Source of the DNA: Bradyrhizobium vignae
GTDB lineage: Bacteria; Pseudomonadota; Alphaproteobacteria; Rhizobiales; Xanthobacteraceae
Assembly (NCBI RefSeq): GCF_004114425.1
Contig: NZ_RDQF01000007.1
Location: forward strand, 1-64,000
Reading direction: 5' to 3'
DNA: 64,000 bases
The position numbers and the translations under genes are program-made. Each line of letters opens with the position of its first letter. Position 1 is the stretch's first letter. Below are positions 54,907 to 63,464 of this stretch, piece by piece. The notes beneath the pieces are model-generated. The model was not told the origin of the DNA. It did not search any database and saw only the letters and a program-made list of their open reading frames with translations.

Positions 54907-55398
54907 ATGGGACAGACTTTGCCAAAGCCCGCACTCAGGCCTTTCCTGCCGGCCGATGTGCCGATCCTCGCCGCGATCTTCACCGCCAGCATCGAGGAGC
55001 TGACCGGCGACGACTACAGCGAGGCGCAGCAGGAAGCCTGGATGGCTGCGGCGGAGGACGAGGAGTTCGGCAAGCGGCTCGCCGCCGATCTCACGCTGAT
55101 CGCAACGCTCGAGGGTTCGCCCGTCGGCTTCGCCTCGCTGCGCGGCAACGATCACATCCGCATGCTCTATGTCCATCCGGCCGTGGCCGGGCAGGGCATC
55201 GCGACCATGCTGGTCGACGCGCTGGAGAAGCTCGCCGGCGGCCGCGGAGCGACGAGCCTGTCGGTCGATGCCAGCGACAACGCGCAAGGCTTCTTCGCCA
55301 AACGCGGCTACACCGCCCAGCAGCGCAACAGCGTCACCATGGGCGACGAGTGGCTCGCCAACACCACCATGAAGAAGACGCTCGGAGCGGGGCAATGA
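54907..55398 (+). CDS. GNAT family N-acetyltransferase
   Basis: This 163-residue protein has the acetyl-CoA motif MLYVHPAVAGQGIATMLVDALEKLA (with the Q/RxxGxA-like turn GQGIA) and SVDASDNAQGFFAKRGYTAQQRNSVTMGDEWL, as in GNAT acetyltransferases. The acceptor substrate is unknown. ATG 54907 is six bases after the small peptide stop; its stop overlaps the cimA start by four bases. Confidence 0.9.
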   Translation: MGQTLPKPALRPFLPADVPILAAIFTASIEELTGDDYSEAQQEAWMAAAEDEEFGKRLAADLTLIATLEGSPVGFASLRGNDHIRMLYVHPAVAGQGIATMLVDALEKLAGGRGATSLSVDASDNAQGFFAKRGYTAQQRNSVTMGDEWLANTTMKKTLGAGQ

Positions 55399-56993
55399 GC
55401 AAGCAGCGTCTTTATCTGTTCGACACCACGCTGCGCGATGGGGCGCAGACCAACGGCGTCGATTTCACGCTGGCCGACAAGCAGGTCATCGCGGCGATGC
55501 TCGATGATCTCGGCATCGACTATATCGAAGGCGGCTATCCCGGCGCCAACCCGCTCGACACGGAGTTCTTTGGCTCCAAGCCGAAACTCAATCATGCGCG
55601 CTTCACCGCCTTCGGCATGACGCGGCGGGCTGGGCGCTCGGTCTCGAACGATCCGGGCGTCGCGGGCCTGTTGGAAGCGAAAGCGGATGCGATCTGCTTC
55701 GTGGCGAAGTCGTCGGCCTATCAGGTGCGCGTTGCGCTGGAGACGACCAAGGAGGAGAACCTCGCTTCGATCCGGGACAGCGTCGCCGCGGCGAAGGCAG
55801 CCGGCCGCGAGGTCATGCTCGACTGCGAGCATTTCTTCGACGGCTACAAGGAGGACCCGAGCTTTGCGCTGGCTTGCGCCAAGGCGGCCTATGAGGCCGG
55901 GGCGCGCTGGGTGGTGCTGTGCGATACCAACGGCGGCACCATGCCTGATGAGGTCGAGGCCATCGTCACCGAGGTGACCAAGCACGTTCCCGGCGATCAT
56001 GTCGGCATCCACGCCCATAACGACACCGAGCAGGCGGTGGCCAATTCGCTCGCCGCGGTGCGCGCCGGAGCGCGGCAGATCCAGGGTACGCTGAACGGTC
56101 TCGGCGAGCGCTGCGGCAATGCCAATCTCTGCTCGCTGATCCCGACGCTGAAGCTGAAGAAAGGTCTTGCCGACGCGTTCGAGATCGGCGTCACGGCGGA
56201 GAAGCTGGCGACGCTCGTCAAGGTGTCGCGCACGCTCGACGACATGCTCAACCGCGTGCCGAACCGGCATGCGGCCTATGTCGGCGAGAGCGCCTTCGTC
56301 ACCAAGACCGGCATCCATGCTTCCGCCGTGCTGAAGGATCCGCAGACCTACGAGCATGTGCTGCCGGAACTGGTCGGCAATCACCGCAAGGTGCTGGTGT
56401 CCGACCAGGCCGGCCGCTCCAATGTCATTGCCGAGCTCGACCGCGCCGGCATTGCCTACGACAAGAGCGATCCCAAGCTGACGCGCCTCGTCGAGGAATT
56501 GAAGGAGCGCGAGGCGGCCGGCTACGCCTATGAATCAGCCAACGCTTCGTTCGAGCTCCTGGCGCGTCGCACGCTCGGCAAGGTGCCGCATTACTTCGAA
56601 GTCGAGCAGTTCGACGTCAATGTCGAGCAGCGCTATAACGCGCTCGGCGAGCGCGTCACCGTGGCGCTCGCGGTAGTCAAGGTCGACGTCGCGGGCGAGC
56701 ATCTGATCTCGGCGGCCGAGGGCAACGGCCCCGTGAACGCGCTCGACGTCGCCTTGCGGAAAGATCTCGGCAAGTACCAGAAGTACATCGAGGGCTTGAA
56801 GCTGATCGATTATCGCGTGCGTATCCTCAATGGCGGCACCGGCGCGGTCACGCGCGTCCTGATCGAGAGCGAGGACGAGAACGGCGACAGCTGGACCACG
56901 GTCGGCGTCTCCCCCAACATCATCGACGCCTCGTTCCAGGCGCTGATGGATTCGGTGATCTACAAGCTCGTGAAATCGGGCGCGCCGGCGTGA
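55395..56993 (+). CDS. cimA: (R)-Citramalate synthase CimA
   Basis: This 532-residue enzyme condenses pyruvate and acetyl-CoA to citramalate, an isoleucine route that bypasses threonine. The catalytic barrel has TTLRDGAQTNGVDFTLADK near the N-terminus, DTNGGTMPDEV, the metal HAHNDTEQAVANSLAAVRAGA and GTLNGLGERCGNANL. The C-terminal part (about residues 395-525) is the LeuA-type allosteric domain. The length and the LRDGAQT variant support CimA over 2-isopropylmalate synthase, but substrate use cannot be proved from sequence. Confidence 0.92.
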   Translation: MSKQRLYLFDTTLRDGAQTNGVDFTLADKQVIAAMLDDLGIDYIEGGYPGANPLDTEFFGSKPKLNHARFTAFGMTRRAGRSVSNDPGVAGLLEAKADAICFVAKSSAYQVRVALETTKEENLASIRDSVAAAKAAGREVMLDCEHFFDGYKEDPSFALACAKAAYEAGARWVVLCDTNGGTMPDEVEAIVTEVTKHVPGDHVGIHAHNDTEQAVANSLAAVRAGARQIQGTLNGLGERCGNANLCSLIPTLKLKKGLADAFEIGVTAEKLATLVKVSRTLDDMLNRVPNRHAAYVGESAFVTKTGIHASAVLKDPQTYEHVLPELVGNHRKVLVSDQAGRSNVIAELDRAGIAYDKSDPKLTRLVEELKEREAAGYAYESANASFELLARRTLGKVPHYFEVEQFDVNVEQRYNALGERVTVALAVVKVDVAGEHLISAAEGNGPVNALDVALRKDLGKYQKYIEGLKLIDYRVRILNGGTGAVTRVLIESEDENGDSWTTVGVSPNIIDASFQALMDSVIYKLVKSGAPA

Positions 56994-57016
56994 GGGACGG
57001 CGGCGCTGCAAGCGCC

Positions 57017-57104
57017 GTCATTGCGTGCGAGGAGCGAAGCGACGAAGCAAATCCACACTGCCTCCGCGGACGCACTCCGGATTGCTTCGCTTCGCTCGCA
57101 ATGA
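57017..57104. repeat. Family B palindromic repeat
   Basis: GTCATTGCG and GAGCGAAGCGACGAAGCAAATCC at the left pair with GGATTGCTTCGCTTCGCTC and CGCAATGA at the right. It matches the copy at 37482-37560 in its outer arms and differs in the centre. It separates cimA from the VOC gene. Confidence 0.75.
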
Positions 57105-57126
57105 GGAGGGGAGGGAGCACGGCACA

Positions 57127-57504
57127 ATGATCGACCACATCTCCGTCGGCGTCAGCGATCTCGAGCGCGCCGCCAAATTCTACGAGGCGACGCTCGGCAC
57201 CCTCGGCCTCGCGCGCCTCGTCACGCGGCCGCGGACGGTCGGCTTCGGCAAGGCCTATCCGGAGTTCTGGATCAACTTGCGCGAGGGCATGCCGCCCGTA
57301 GCCGCGGAGAGCGGTGTGCACATCTGCCTGCGGGCGAAAACCACGGCTGAAGTCGATGCGTTTCACGCCGCCGCACTATCCGCTGGCGGCGCCTCCGATG
57401 GCGCGCCCGGCATTCGCCCGCACGACCGGGTGCGCTACTACGCAGCCTTCGTCTTCGACCCCGACGGTAACCGGATCGAGGCGGTGACGTTTCCGGCAGA
57501 GTAG
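57127..57504 (+). CDS. VOC family protein (small glyoxalase-like)
   Basis: This 125-residue VOC-fold protein has MIDHISVGVSDLERAAKFYEATLGTLG, GVHICLRAKTTAEVDAFHAAALSAGG and FDPDGNRIEAV. The metal-type residues are His3, His in GVHIC and Glu in RIEAV, so a metal site is plausible. The substrate is unknown. ATG 57127 follows GGAGGGAGCACGGCACA. It converges with the LOG-family gene. Confidence 0.85.
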   Translation: MIDHISVGVSDLERAAKFYEATLGTLGLARLVTRPRTVGFGKAYPEFWINLREGMPPVAAESGVHICLRAKTTAEVDAFHAAALSAGGASDGAPGIRPHDRVRYYAAFVFDPDGNRIEAVTFPAE

Positions 57505-57508
57505 CGCG

Positions 57509-58123
57509 TTACAGCTTGCGCGCCATTTCCGGGGCGAGCTGCTTTTCCGATTCGGCCACCTGTGCCGCGGCCGCTTTCAGCTTCGGCAGGATCTCCTCGA
57601 CGCGGTCGGCCTTGAGGATGTCGATTGAAAGGCCAGCGCGGATGAACTCGGTCTGGCGCATGTGCGACAGCAGCGAGAACAGCGGCTCCCAGAAATTGTC
57701 GATGTTGGCGAGCAGCACCGGCTTGGCATGACGGCCGAGCTGCTTCCAGGTCATCTGCTCGACCAGCTCCTCCAGCGTACCGACGCCGCCCGGCAGGGCC
57801 ACGAAGGCGTCGGAGCGTTCGAACATCAGGCGCTTGCGCTCGTGCATATCAGGCGTGACGATCATCTCCTGCACGCGCGTCAGCGCATTCTCGCGCAGCC
57901 GCAGGAAGTCGGGGATGATGCCCGTGACGGTGCCGCCATGGTCGAGCACGGAGGTCGCGACCGCGCCCATCAGACCGAGTGAGCCGCCGCCATAGACCAA
58001 GCGGATGTTGTTTTCGGCGAGGGCCCTGCCGAACGCCTTGGCGCCTTCGGTGAAGCGGGGATTGGTTCCTGGGCCGGAGCCGCAATAGACACAGACAGTT
58101 TGGATCGTGCTCATTGTTGCCAT
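57509..58123 (-). CDS. LOG family protein (cytokinin riboside 5'-monophosphate phosphoribohydrolase type)
   Basis: This 204-residue Rossmann-fold protein matches TIGR00730/LOG: VCVYCGSGPGTNPRF, LVYGGGSLGLMGAVA, and the signature PGGVGTLEELVEQMTWKQLG. LOG enzymes remove ribose 5-phosphate from nucleotides; in bacteria they may clear AMP-like products or, in plant-associated species, release cytokinin. The start is ATG 58123 or ATG 58114; no strong ribosome-binding site is visible for either. Confidence 0.9.
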   Translation of the reverse strand: MATMSTIQTVCVYCGSGPGTNPRFTEGAKAFGRALAENNIRLVYGGGSLGLMGAVATSVLDHGGTVTGIIPDFLRLRENALTRVQEMIVTPDMHERKRLMFERSDAFVALPGGVGTLEELVEQMTWKQLGRHAKPVLLANIDNFWEPLFSLLSHMRQTEFIRAGLSIDILKADRVEEILPKLKAAAAQVAESEKQLAPEMARKL

Positions 58124-58315
58124 GATGCATTGCAGCGAGGAGGCGTCAAGCCCAATCGGTGATTCGATACTCCCGGAAATCTACCGGTAAACGACGATGA
58201 ACAATCAAAGATTCGCCATCTGGCGGGGTGCGCGGGCATCGGGAAGGCTCTATATGACGGACGAAAATCGTTAATCGCAGTTGCGCCCGCATCCGGCGGG
58301 CTTTCAGGCTTCTTG

Positions 58316-60274
58316 ATGGACCAACCTCAATCGTTCGACGGCGCCGACGTTCCTGACCCTCCCGCCACAGGACCGCAGGCCGGGGCCACGCTGATCGGCA
58401 CGCTGGCGCATCTGTGGCCCTATATCTGGCCGGGCGATCGTTTCGACCTAAAGATGCGGGTGGTCTGGTCGCTGGTGCTGCTGCTCGCCGCCAAGCTGAT
58501 CACGCTCGCGGTGCCGTTCAGCTTCAAATGGGCGACGGATGCGCTGACCGGCGCCAACACCGCGCCGGTACAGGCCGACAACTGGCATCTCTGGGTGGTC
58601 GCCTCGCCGCTGTTGCTGACCGCGAGTTACGGCGCGATGCGCATCCTGATGGCGGTGCTGACGCAATGGCGCGACGGCATCTTCGCCCGCGTCGCCATGC
58701 ATGCGGTGCGCAAGCTCGCCACCATCACCTTCATCCACATGCACGAGCTGTCGCTGCGTTTTCACCTGGAGCGCAAGACCGGTGGCCTGACGCGCGTGCT
58801 CGAGCGCGGCCGCGAGGGCATCGAGGTCATCGTGCGCATGGTGATCCTGCAGCTGATCCCGACCATTGTCGAGGTCTCGCTGCTGCTCGCGGTGCTGCTC
58901 TGGCAATTCGACTGGCGTTACGTGGTCGCCACCCTGATCACGGTCGCGCTCTACATGTACTACACCTACATCGCGACCGAGTGGCGGATCGGCATCCGCC
59001 GCAAGATGAACGATTCCGACACCGAGGCGAACACCAAGGCGATCGACTCGCTGCTCAACTACGAGACCGTGAAGTATTTCGGCGCCGAGGCGCGCGAGGC
59101 GCAGCGCTACGACAAATCGGTGGAGCGTTACGAGGAGGCGAGCATCCGCACCTACACCTCGCTCGCGGTGCTCAACACCGGGCAGGCCGTGATCTTCACC
59201 CTGGGTCTGACCGCGACCATGCTGATGTGCGCGATCGGCGTACGCAACGGCACCAACACCGTGGGCGATTTCGTGCTGATCAACGCCATGATGATCCAGC
59301 TGTACCAGCCGTTGAATTTCATGGGCATGGTCTATCGCGAGATCAAGCAGGCGATCATCGACATCGAGAAGATGTTCAACGTGCTGGGCAGAGAGGCGGA
59401 GATCAAGGATGCGCCGGACGCGAAGCCGCTGGTCATCTCCGCCGGCACGGTGCGCTTCGAGGACGTGCGCTTTGCCTACGAGCCGACACGGCCGATCCTG
59501 AAAGGCATCAGCTTCGAGGTGCCGGCCGGCAAGACCATCGCGATCGTCGGTCCGTCGGGCGCAGGCAAGTCGACCATCTCGCGGCTGCTGTTCCGCCTGT
59601 ATGACGTCTCCGGCGGCAAGATCTTGATCGACGGCCAAGATATCCGCAACGTTATGCAGGCCAGCTTGCGCGCGTCGATCGGCATGGTGCCGCAAGATAC
59701 CGTGCTGTTCAACGACACCATCCGCTACAACATCCGCTACGGCCGCTGGGACGCCAGCGATGCCGAGGTCGAGGAGGCGGCGCGGCTGGCGCAGATCGAC
59801 CATTTCATTCGCATGGCGCCGAAGGGCTACGAGACCCAGGTCGGCGAGCGCGGCCTGAAGCTGTCCGGGGGCGAGAAGCAGCGCGTCGCGATCGCGCGCA
59901 CCGTGCTGAAGGCACCGCCGATCCTGGTGCTGGACGAGGCGACGTCGGCGCTCGACACCCATACCGAGCACGAGATCCAGGGCGCGCTCGATCGCGTGGC
60001 GAAGAACCGCACCTCGCTGGTGATTGCGCACCGGCTTTCGACCATCGTCGGCGCCGACGAGATCATCGTGCTGGACCAGGGCCGCATCGCCGAACGCGGC
60101 ACCCACGCGAAACTGCTCGCGCAGGGCGGCCTCTATGCCAGCATGTGGAACAGGCAGCGCGAGGCCGAGGCGGCGCGCGAGAAACTGGCCAAGATGGCCG
60201 ACACCAGCACGGCGCCCAACCGGGAGCCGCCGCCGGTCGATGACACCCTGACGACGCCCGCGGCGGCGGAGTGA
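58316..60274 (+). CDS. Atm1/HMT1-type ABC exporter
   Basis: This 652-residue half-transporter has six membrane helices followed by one ATPase. The Atm1 features are NDSDTEANTKAIDSLLNYETVKYFGAEAREAQRYD and QPLNFMGMVYREIKQAIIDIEKMF. The ATPase has GPSGAGKST, GMVPQDTVLFNDTIRYNIRYG, signature LSGGEKQRVAIARTV, Walker B ILVLDEATSALD and switch AHRLST. Relatives export glutathione-linked sulfur or metal species. The N-terminal 25 residues are soluble and Pro-rich. The start may be ATG 58316 or TTG 58313. Confidence 0.92.
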   Translation: MDQPQSFDGADVPDPPATGPQAGATLIGTLAHLWPYIWPGDRFDLKMRVVWSLVLLLAAKLITLAVPFSFKWATDALTGANTAPVQADNWHLWVVASPLLLTASYGAMRILMAVLTQWRDGIFARVAMHAVRKLATITFIHMHELSLRFHLERKTGGLTRVLERGREGIEVIVRMVILQLIPTIVEVSLLLAVLLWQFDWRYVVATLITVALYMYYTYIATEWRIGIRRKMNDSDTEANTKAIDSLLNYETVKYFGAEAREAQRYDKSVERYEEASIRTYTSLAVLNTGQAVIFTLGLTATMLMCAIGVRNGTNTVGDFVLINAMMIQLYQPLNFMGMVYREIKQAIIDIEKMFNVLGREAEIKDAPDAKPLVISAGTVRFEDVRFAYEPTRPILKGISFEVPAGKTIAIVGPSGAGKSTISRLLFRLYDVSGGKILIDGQDIRNVMQASLRASIGMVPQDTVLFNDTIRYNIRYGRWDASDAEVEEAARLAQIDHFIRMAPKGYETQVGERGLKLSGGEKQRVAIARTVLKAPPILVLDEATSALDTHTEHEIQGALDRVAKNRTSLVIAHRLSTIVGADEIIVLDQGRIAERGTHAKLLAQGGLYASMWNRQREAEAAREKLAKMADTSTAPNREPPPVDDTLTTPAAAE

Positions 60275-60352
60275 GCTTGTCTCCGATCCCAACTCTGGCC
60301 TAAACAAGCCCGCGCGACGACCCGCGCCATTAACCCCAAGCGGCAGATAGCG

Positions 60353-61051
60353 ATGTCCATTCTCGATTCGATCCAGCGTCAGATTCCGCCGATCCACAAG
60401 GAGGGCTATCCCTTCATCGGCGGCTTTGCACTGGCAAGCCTGATCCTGTTCTGGCTGTGGTCGCCTCTGGGATGGATCGGCACGATCCTGACGGTGTGGT
60501 GCGCGCTGTTCTTCCGCGACCCCGTCCGCGTGACACCGGTGCGCGAGGGGCTGGTGGTGTCGCCGGCCGACGGCCGCGTCTCGATGATCACCATGGCGCT
60601 GCCGCCGGCCGAGCTCGGCCTCGGTGACCGGCCATTGCCGCGCATCTCGGTGTTCATGAGCGTGTTCAACTGTCACGTGAACCGCAGCCCGATCGCGGGC
60701 AGGGTGGATCGCATCGCCTACCGGCCCGGCCTGTTCATCAACGCCGAGCTCGACAAGGCGAGCGAAGACAATGAGCGCAACTCGCTGGTGATCACGACGC
60801 CCAATGCGCGGATCGGCGTGGTCCAGATCGCAGGCCTCGTCGCCAAGCGCATCGTCTGCTTCGTCAAGGAGGGGCAGGCGATCGGCGCCGGTGAGCGCTT
60901 CGGCCTGATCCGCTTCGGCTCGCGGCTCGATGTGTACCTGCCTGTCGGCACCAAGGCGCTGGTCTCGGAAGGGCAGACCGCGATCGCCGGAGAGACCATT
61001 TTGGCCGACCTCGCCGGCGACGACCCGAGCCGCGCCTATCGCGCCAATTAA
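60353..61051 (+). CDS. psd: Phosphatidylserine decarboxylase (short form)
   Basis: This 232-residue enzyme makes phosphatidylethanolamine. It is the short archaeal/alphaproteobacterial type. Two helices at about residues 20-52 anchor it, followed by [10 protein letters not shown] (metal Asp/Arg), [18 protein letters not shown] and the self-cleavage site [11 protein letters not shown], where Gly-Ser splits to give the pyruvoyl group. pssA, which makes its substrate, follows after 85 bases, so the two form the classical PE operon. Confidence 0.94.
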   Translation: MSILDSIQRQIPPIHKEGYPFIGGFALASLILFWLWSPLGWIGTILTVWCALFFRDPVRVTPVREGLVVSPADGRVSMITMALPPAELGLGDRPLPRISVFMSVFNCHVNRSPIAGRVDRIAYRPGLFINAELDKASEDNERNSLVITTPNARIGVVQIAGLVAKRIVCFVKEGQAIGAGERFGLIRFGSRLDVYLPVGTKALVSEGQTAIAGETILADLAGDDPSRAYRAN

Positions 61052-61136
61052 CCAATAGTCGGTGCTTTGGACCCTCCGCCGCAATGGCGGAGGGGGGCGC
61101 GGCTTGCTATATCTCGCCTTAAGATAAGGACGAGCC

Positions 61137-62018
61137 ATGACGCCCTACGACTTCAAGGATCCCGATGTCCGCCGCCGGCGGTTCCGACCGATTCCGGTGC
61201 GGATGCTGGTGCCCAACGTCATCACGCTGCTGGCGATCTGCGCCGGCCTGACCTCGATCCGACTGTCGATCGAGGGGCGGATGTCGCTCGCCGTCTATGC
61301 CATCGTGTTCGCAGCCGCGCTCGATGGCATCGACGGCCGCATCGCGCGCATGATCAAGGGTCAGTCCAAGTTCGGCGCCGAGCTCGACAGCCTCGCCGAC
61401 TTCGTCAATTTCGGCGTCGCGCCCGGCCTGATGCTGTATTTCTGGCAGCTGCACGAGCTCGGCAATGCCGGCTGGATCGCCGCCATGGTGTTCGCGATCT
61501 CCGGCGGCCTGCGACTCGCGCGCTTCAACGCCACGATGGATGATCCGAACAAGCCGGCCTTCGCCGCCAATTTCTTCACCGGCGTGCCGGCGCCCGCGGG
61601 CGCGATCACGGTGCTGCTGCCGATCTACGTTGCTTTCCTCGAGCTCGGCCGGCTGCCCGCAGCGGTGACGGCGGCCTATACGCTGCTGATCGCCTTCCTG
61701 ATGGTGTCGCGCCTGCCGGTGTTCTCCGGCAAGACCAAGCGCATGCGCGTCCCACCCGAACTGGTGCTGCCGGCCTTCGTCGCGGTGATCGTCTTCATCG
61801 CGCTCCTGATCGCCTATCCCTGGCATGTGCTGTCGATCGGCACGGTGCTGTATCTCCTCGCTTTGCCGCTTGGCTACAAATCCTATCGCGACCAGGCGCG
61901 CGCGATGGAAGCCACCGCGCCGTCAGGAGCCGAAGTTCCGTCGCCGCCGTCGGCGCCGACGCTGGCGAATTTGTCGGAGCGGCCGCACGATGACGAACGG
62001 CCCGGACGGCTGCACTGA
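61137..62018 (+). CDS. pssA: CDP-diacylglycerol-serine O-phosphatidyltransferase
   Basis: This 293-residue membrane enzyme makes phosphatidylserine from CDP-diacylglycerol and serine. The CDP-alcohol motif DGRIARMIKGQSKFGAELDSLAD is intact (Asp-Gly...Ala-Arg...Gly...Asp...Asp) at about residues 65-90. Around eight helices and a soluble Pro-rich C-terminal tail follow. It belongs to the archaeal/Gram-positive-like type II subclass typical of rhizobia. The start is ATG 61137. Confidence 0.95.
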   Translation: MTPYDFKDPDVRRRRFRPIPVRMLVPNVITLLAICAGLTSIRLSIEGRMSLAVYAIVFAAALDGIDGRIARMIKGQSKFGAELDSLADFVNFGVAPGLMLYFWQLHELGNAGWIAAMVFAISGGLRLARFNATMDDPNKPAFAANFFTGVPAPAGAITVLLPIYVAFLELGRLPAAVTAAYTLLIAFLMVSRLPVFSGKTKRMRVPPELVLPAFVAVIVFIALLIAYPWHVLSIGTVLYLLALPLGYKSYRDQARAMEATAPSGAEVPSPPSAPTLANLSERPHDDERPGRLH

Positions 62019-62138
62019 GCGGCCCCGCGCGGATATCTGCCATGAGGCCCGTCTGAGTTGGGTCGAAGCCTGATCTCGGCTATATCGCCTGTGCCGGCGG
62101 CATCGCGTCAATCAGCCGCCAATCTGGGAGAGAACGCC

Positions 62139-62858
62139 GTGACTGATACCGCGACCGGGCCGCTGCCTGCTTCCGTCCTCGAGGCGCTGGGCCGCTACGA
62201 CACACCGACGATCTGCAATGCCATGGAGATCGTGGCGCCCGAGCGCCGGCTGATCGGCTACACCACCAAGCAACTGGTCTGTCCGTTCCCAGACCTGCCG
62301 CCGATCGTCGGCTATGCCCGCACGGTCACGATCCGTTCAGTGCTGAAATCATCGCTCCCGGCTGAAGAGCAGTCCAAGCGTCGGATCGAATATTACGAAT
62401 ATGTCGGCACCGGCCATGGCCCGCGCATCTCGGTGATCCAGGACATCGACGGGCCCGACGTCGGCTATGGCGCGTTCTGGGGCGAGGTGCAGAGCAACGT
62501 GCACAAGGCGCTCGGCTGCCTCGGCGTGATCACCGACGGCTCGATCCGCGACATCCCGCAATGGGCTCCGGGATTCCAGGCGCTCGCCGGCTCGATCGGC
62601 CCGTCGCATGCCTGGGTGCATGCGGAAAGCTTTGGCGGCGAAGTGCGCGTTGCCGGCATGTCCGTGAAGTCCGATGATCTGATCCACGCCGACCGGCACG
62701 GCGCCATCGTGATCCCGCTCGACGTCGCCGCGAAGCTGCCGGAGGCTGCCGAACTCTGCGGCCGCCGCGAGACGCCGATCCTGGAGATCGCCCGCAGCCC
62801 CGACTTCTCGCTGGAGAAGCTGAAGGCCGCGCTGAAGCGCTCGGCGGAAATCCACTAA
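62139..62858 (+). CDS. RraA-like / 4-hydroxy-4-methyl-2-oxoglutarate aldolase family protein
   Basis: This 239-residue protein begins at GTG 62139 behind GGGAGAGAACGCC. Family features are YDTPTICNAMEIVAPERR, FWGEVQSNVHKALGCLGVITDGSIRDI (the GxxTDGxxRD core with catalytic Arg-Asp) and DLIHADRHGAIVIP. Members are aldolases of the HMG type or RNase E inhibitors; sequence alone cannot decide. Upstream in-frame starts lack a ribosome-binding site. Confidence 0.85.
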   Translation: MTDTATGPLPASVLEALGRYDTPTICNAMEIVAPERRLIGYTTKQLVCPFPDLPPIVGYARTVTIRSVLKSSLPAEEQSKRRIEYYEYVGTGHGPRISVIQDIDGPDVGYGAFWGEVQSNVHKALGCLGVITDGSIRDIPQWAPGFQALAGSIGPSHAWVHAESFGGEVRVAGMSVKSDDLIHADRHGAIVIPLDVAAKLPEAAELCGRRETPILEIARSPDFSLEKLKAALKRSAEIH

Positions 62859-62875
62859 GCGCGTGGTTGAACGAC

Positions 62876-63169
62876 CTACGGCCGCGACGCCGGCCGTGGG
62901 GCGCCTTGTTCCGCCAGGAACAGAGCCGCCTGGTCCGGCTCACCGAACACAGCGGCGGCGCATCCGATCAGGGTGAAGCCGCCGGCAAGGTCCCAGAGCG
63001 TGATGTCTTCGGCATTGTCCGGGAGGTGGATCAATCGCGCTGCGATCACCGCGAAGGCGGCTTCGACAAAGAGCAGGATGCTGAAGGCCGGCAGGACGAG
63101 CTCCGGCTCGAGCAGGTGGAACGCCAGCGCCGCGGGCAGCGCAGTGAGAAGGCCGAAGAGCGTCAACAT
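62876..63169 (-). CDS. Small membrane hypothetical protein
   Basis: This 97-residue protein has about three hydrophobic segments (MLTLFGLLTALPAALAFHLL, LVLPAFSILLFVEAAFAVIAARLI and LWDLAGGFTLIGCAAAVFG) with a short charged loop PDNAED between. No family is recognised. It converges with the RraA-like gene, 17 bases apart. The gap after it up to motA (about 295 bases) shows no further gene. Confidence 0.7.
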   Translation of the reverse strand: MLTLFGLLTALPAALAFHLLEPELVLPAFSILLFVEAAFAVIAARLIHLPDNAEDITLWDLAGGFTLIGCAAAVFGEPDQAALFLAEQGAPRPASRP

Positions 63170-63464
63170 CGCGATGGCTCCCGCGATCGAGCATGCCGCC
63201 CCGCTTCAGGATAGCAATTCATCCTTCGTCCCGGATGTGGCGGAGGGCCGCAGCGGACGTGACGTCGTGGCGCGCCGGCTTATGGTTAGCGAAGTGTTGA
63301 AATTTCCCATCGCTGGACGGCAATCGCAGCGGCGCGCAGAACACTGTCCGGACTTAACCTTTACGCGGCTTTAAGGGCGGCGCTCTAGGGTTCCGGTGCG
63401 GTTCGGGGTTGGGCCGCGCCAGCGGCCAGGACGGCCGTTGTTGCGTTCGCGGTTGGAGTCTCCC

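Noticed and set aside
58448..61138. An 896-codon frame opposite the Atm1-type exporter and psd
   Set aside because: Three well-defined genes lie on the other strand; the antisense product is Arg/His/Asp-rich without domains.
63300..63464. CtrA site before motA
   Set aside because: TTAA words near 63354 and 63371 are 13 bases apart, not seven, so they do not fit the CtrA pattern.
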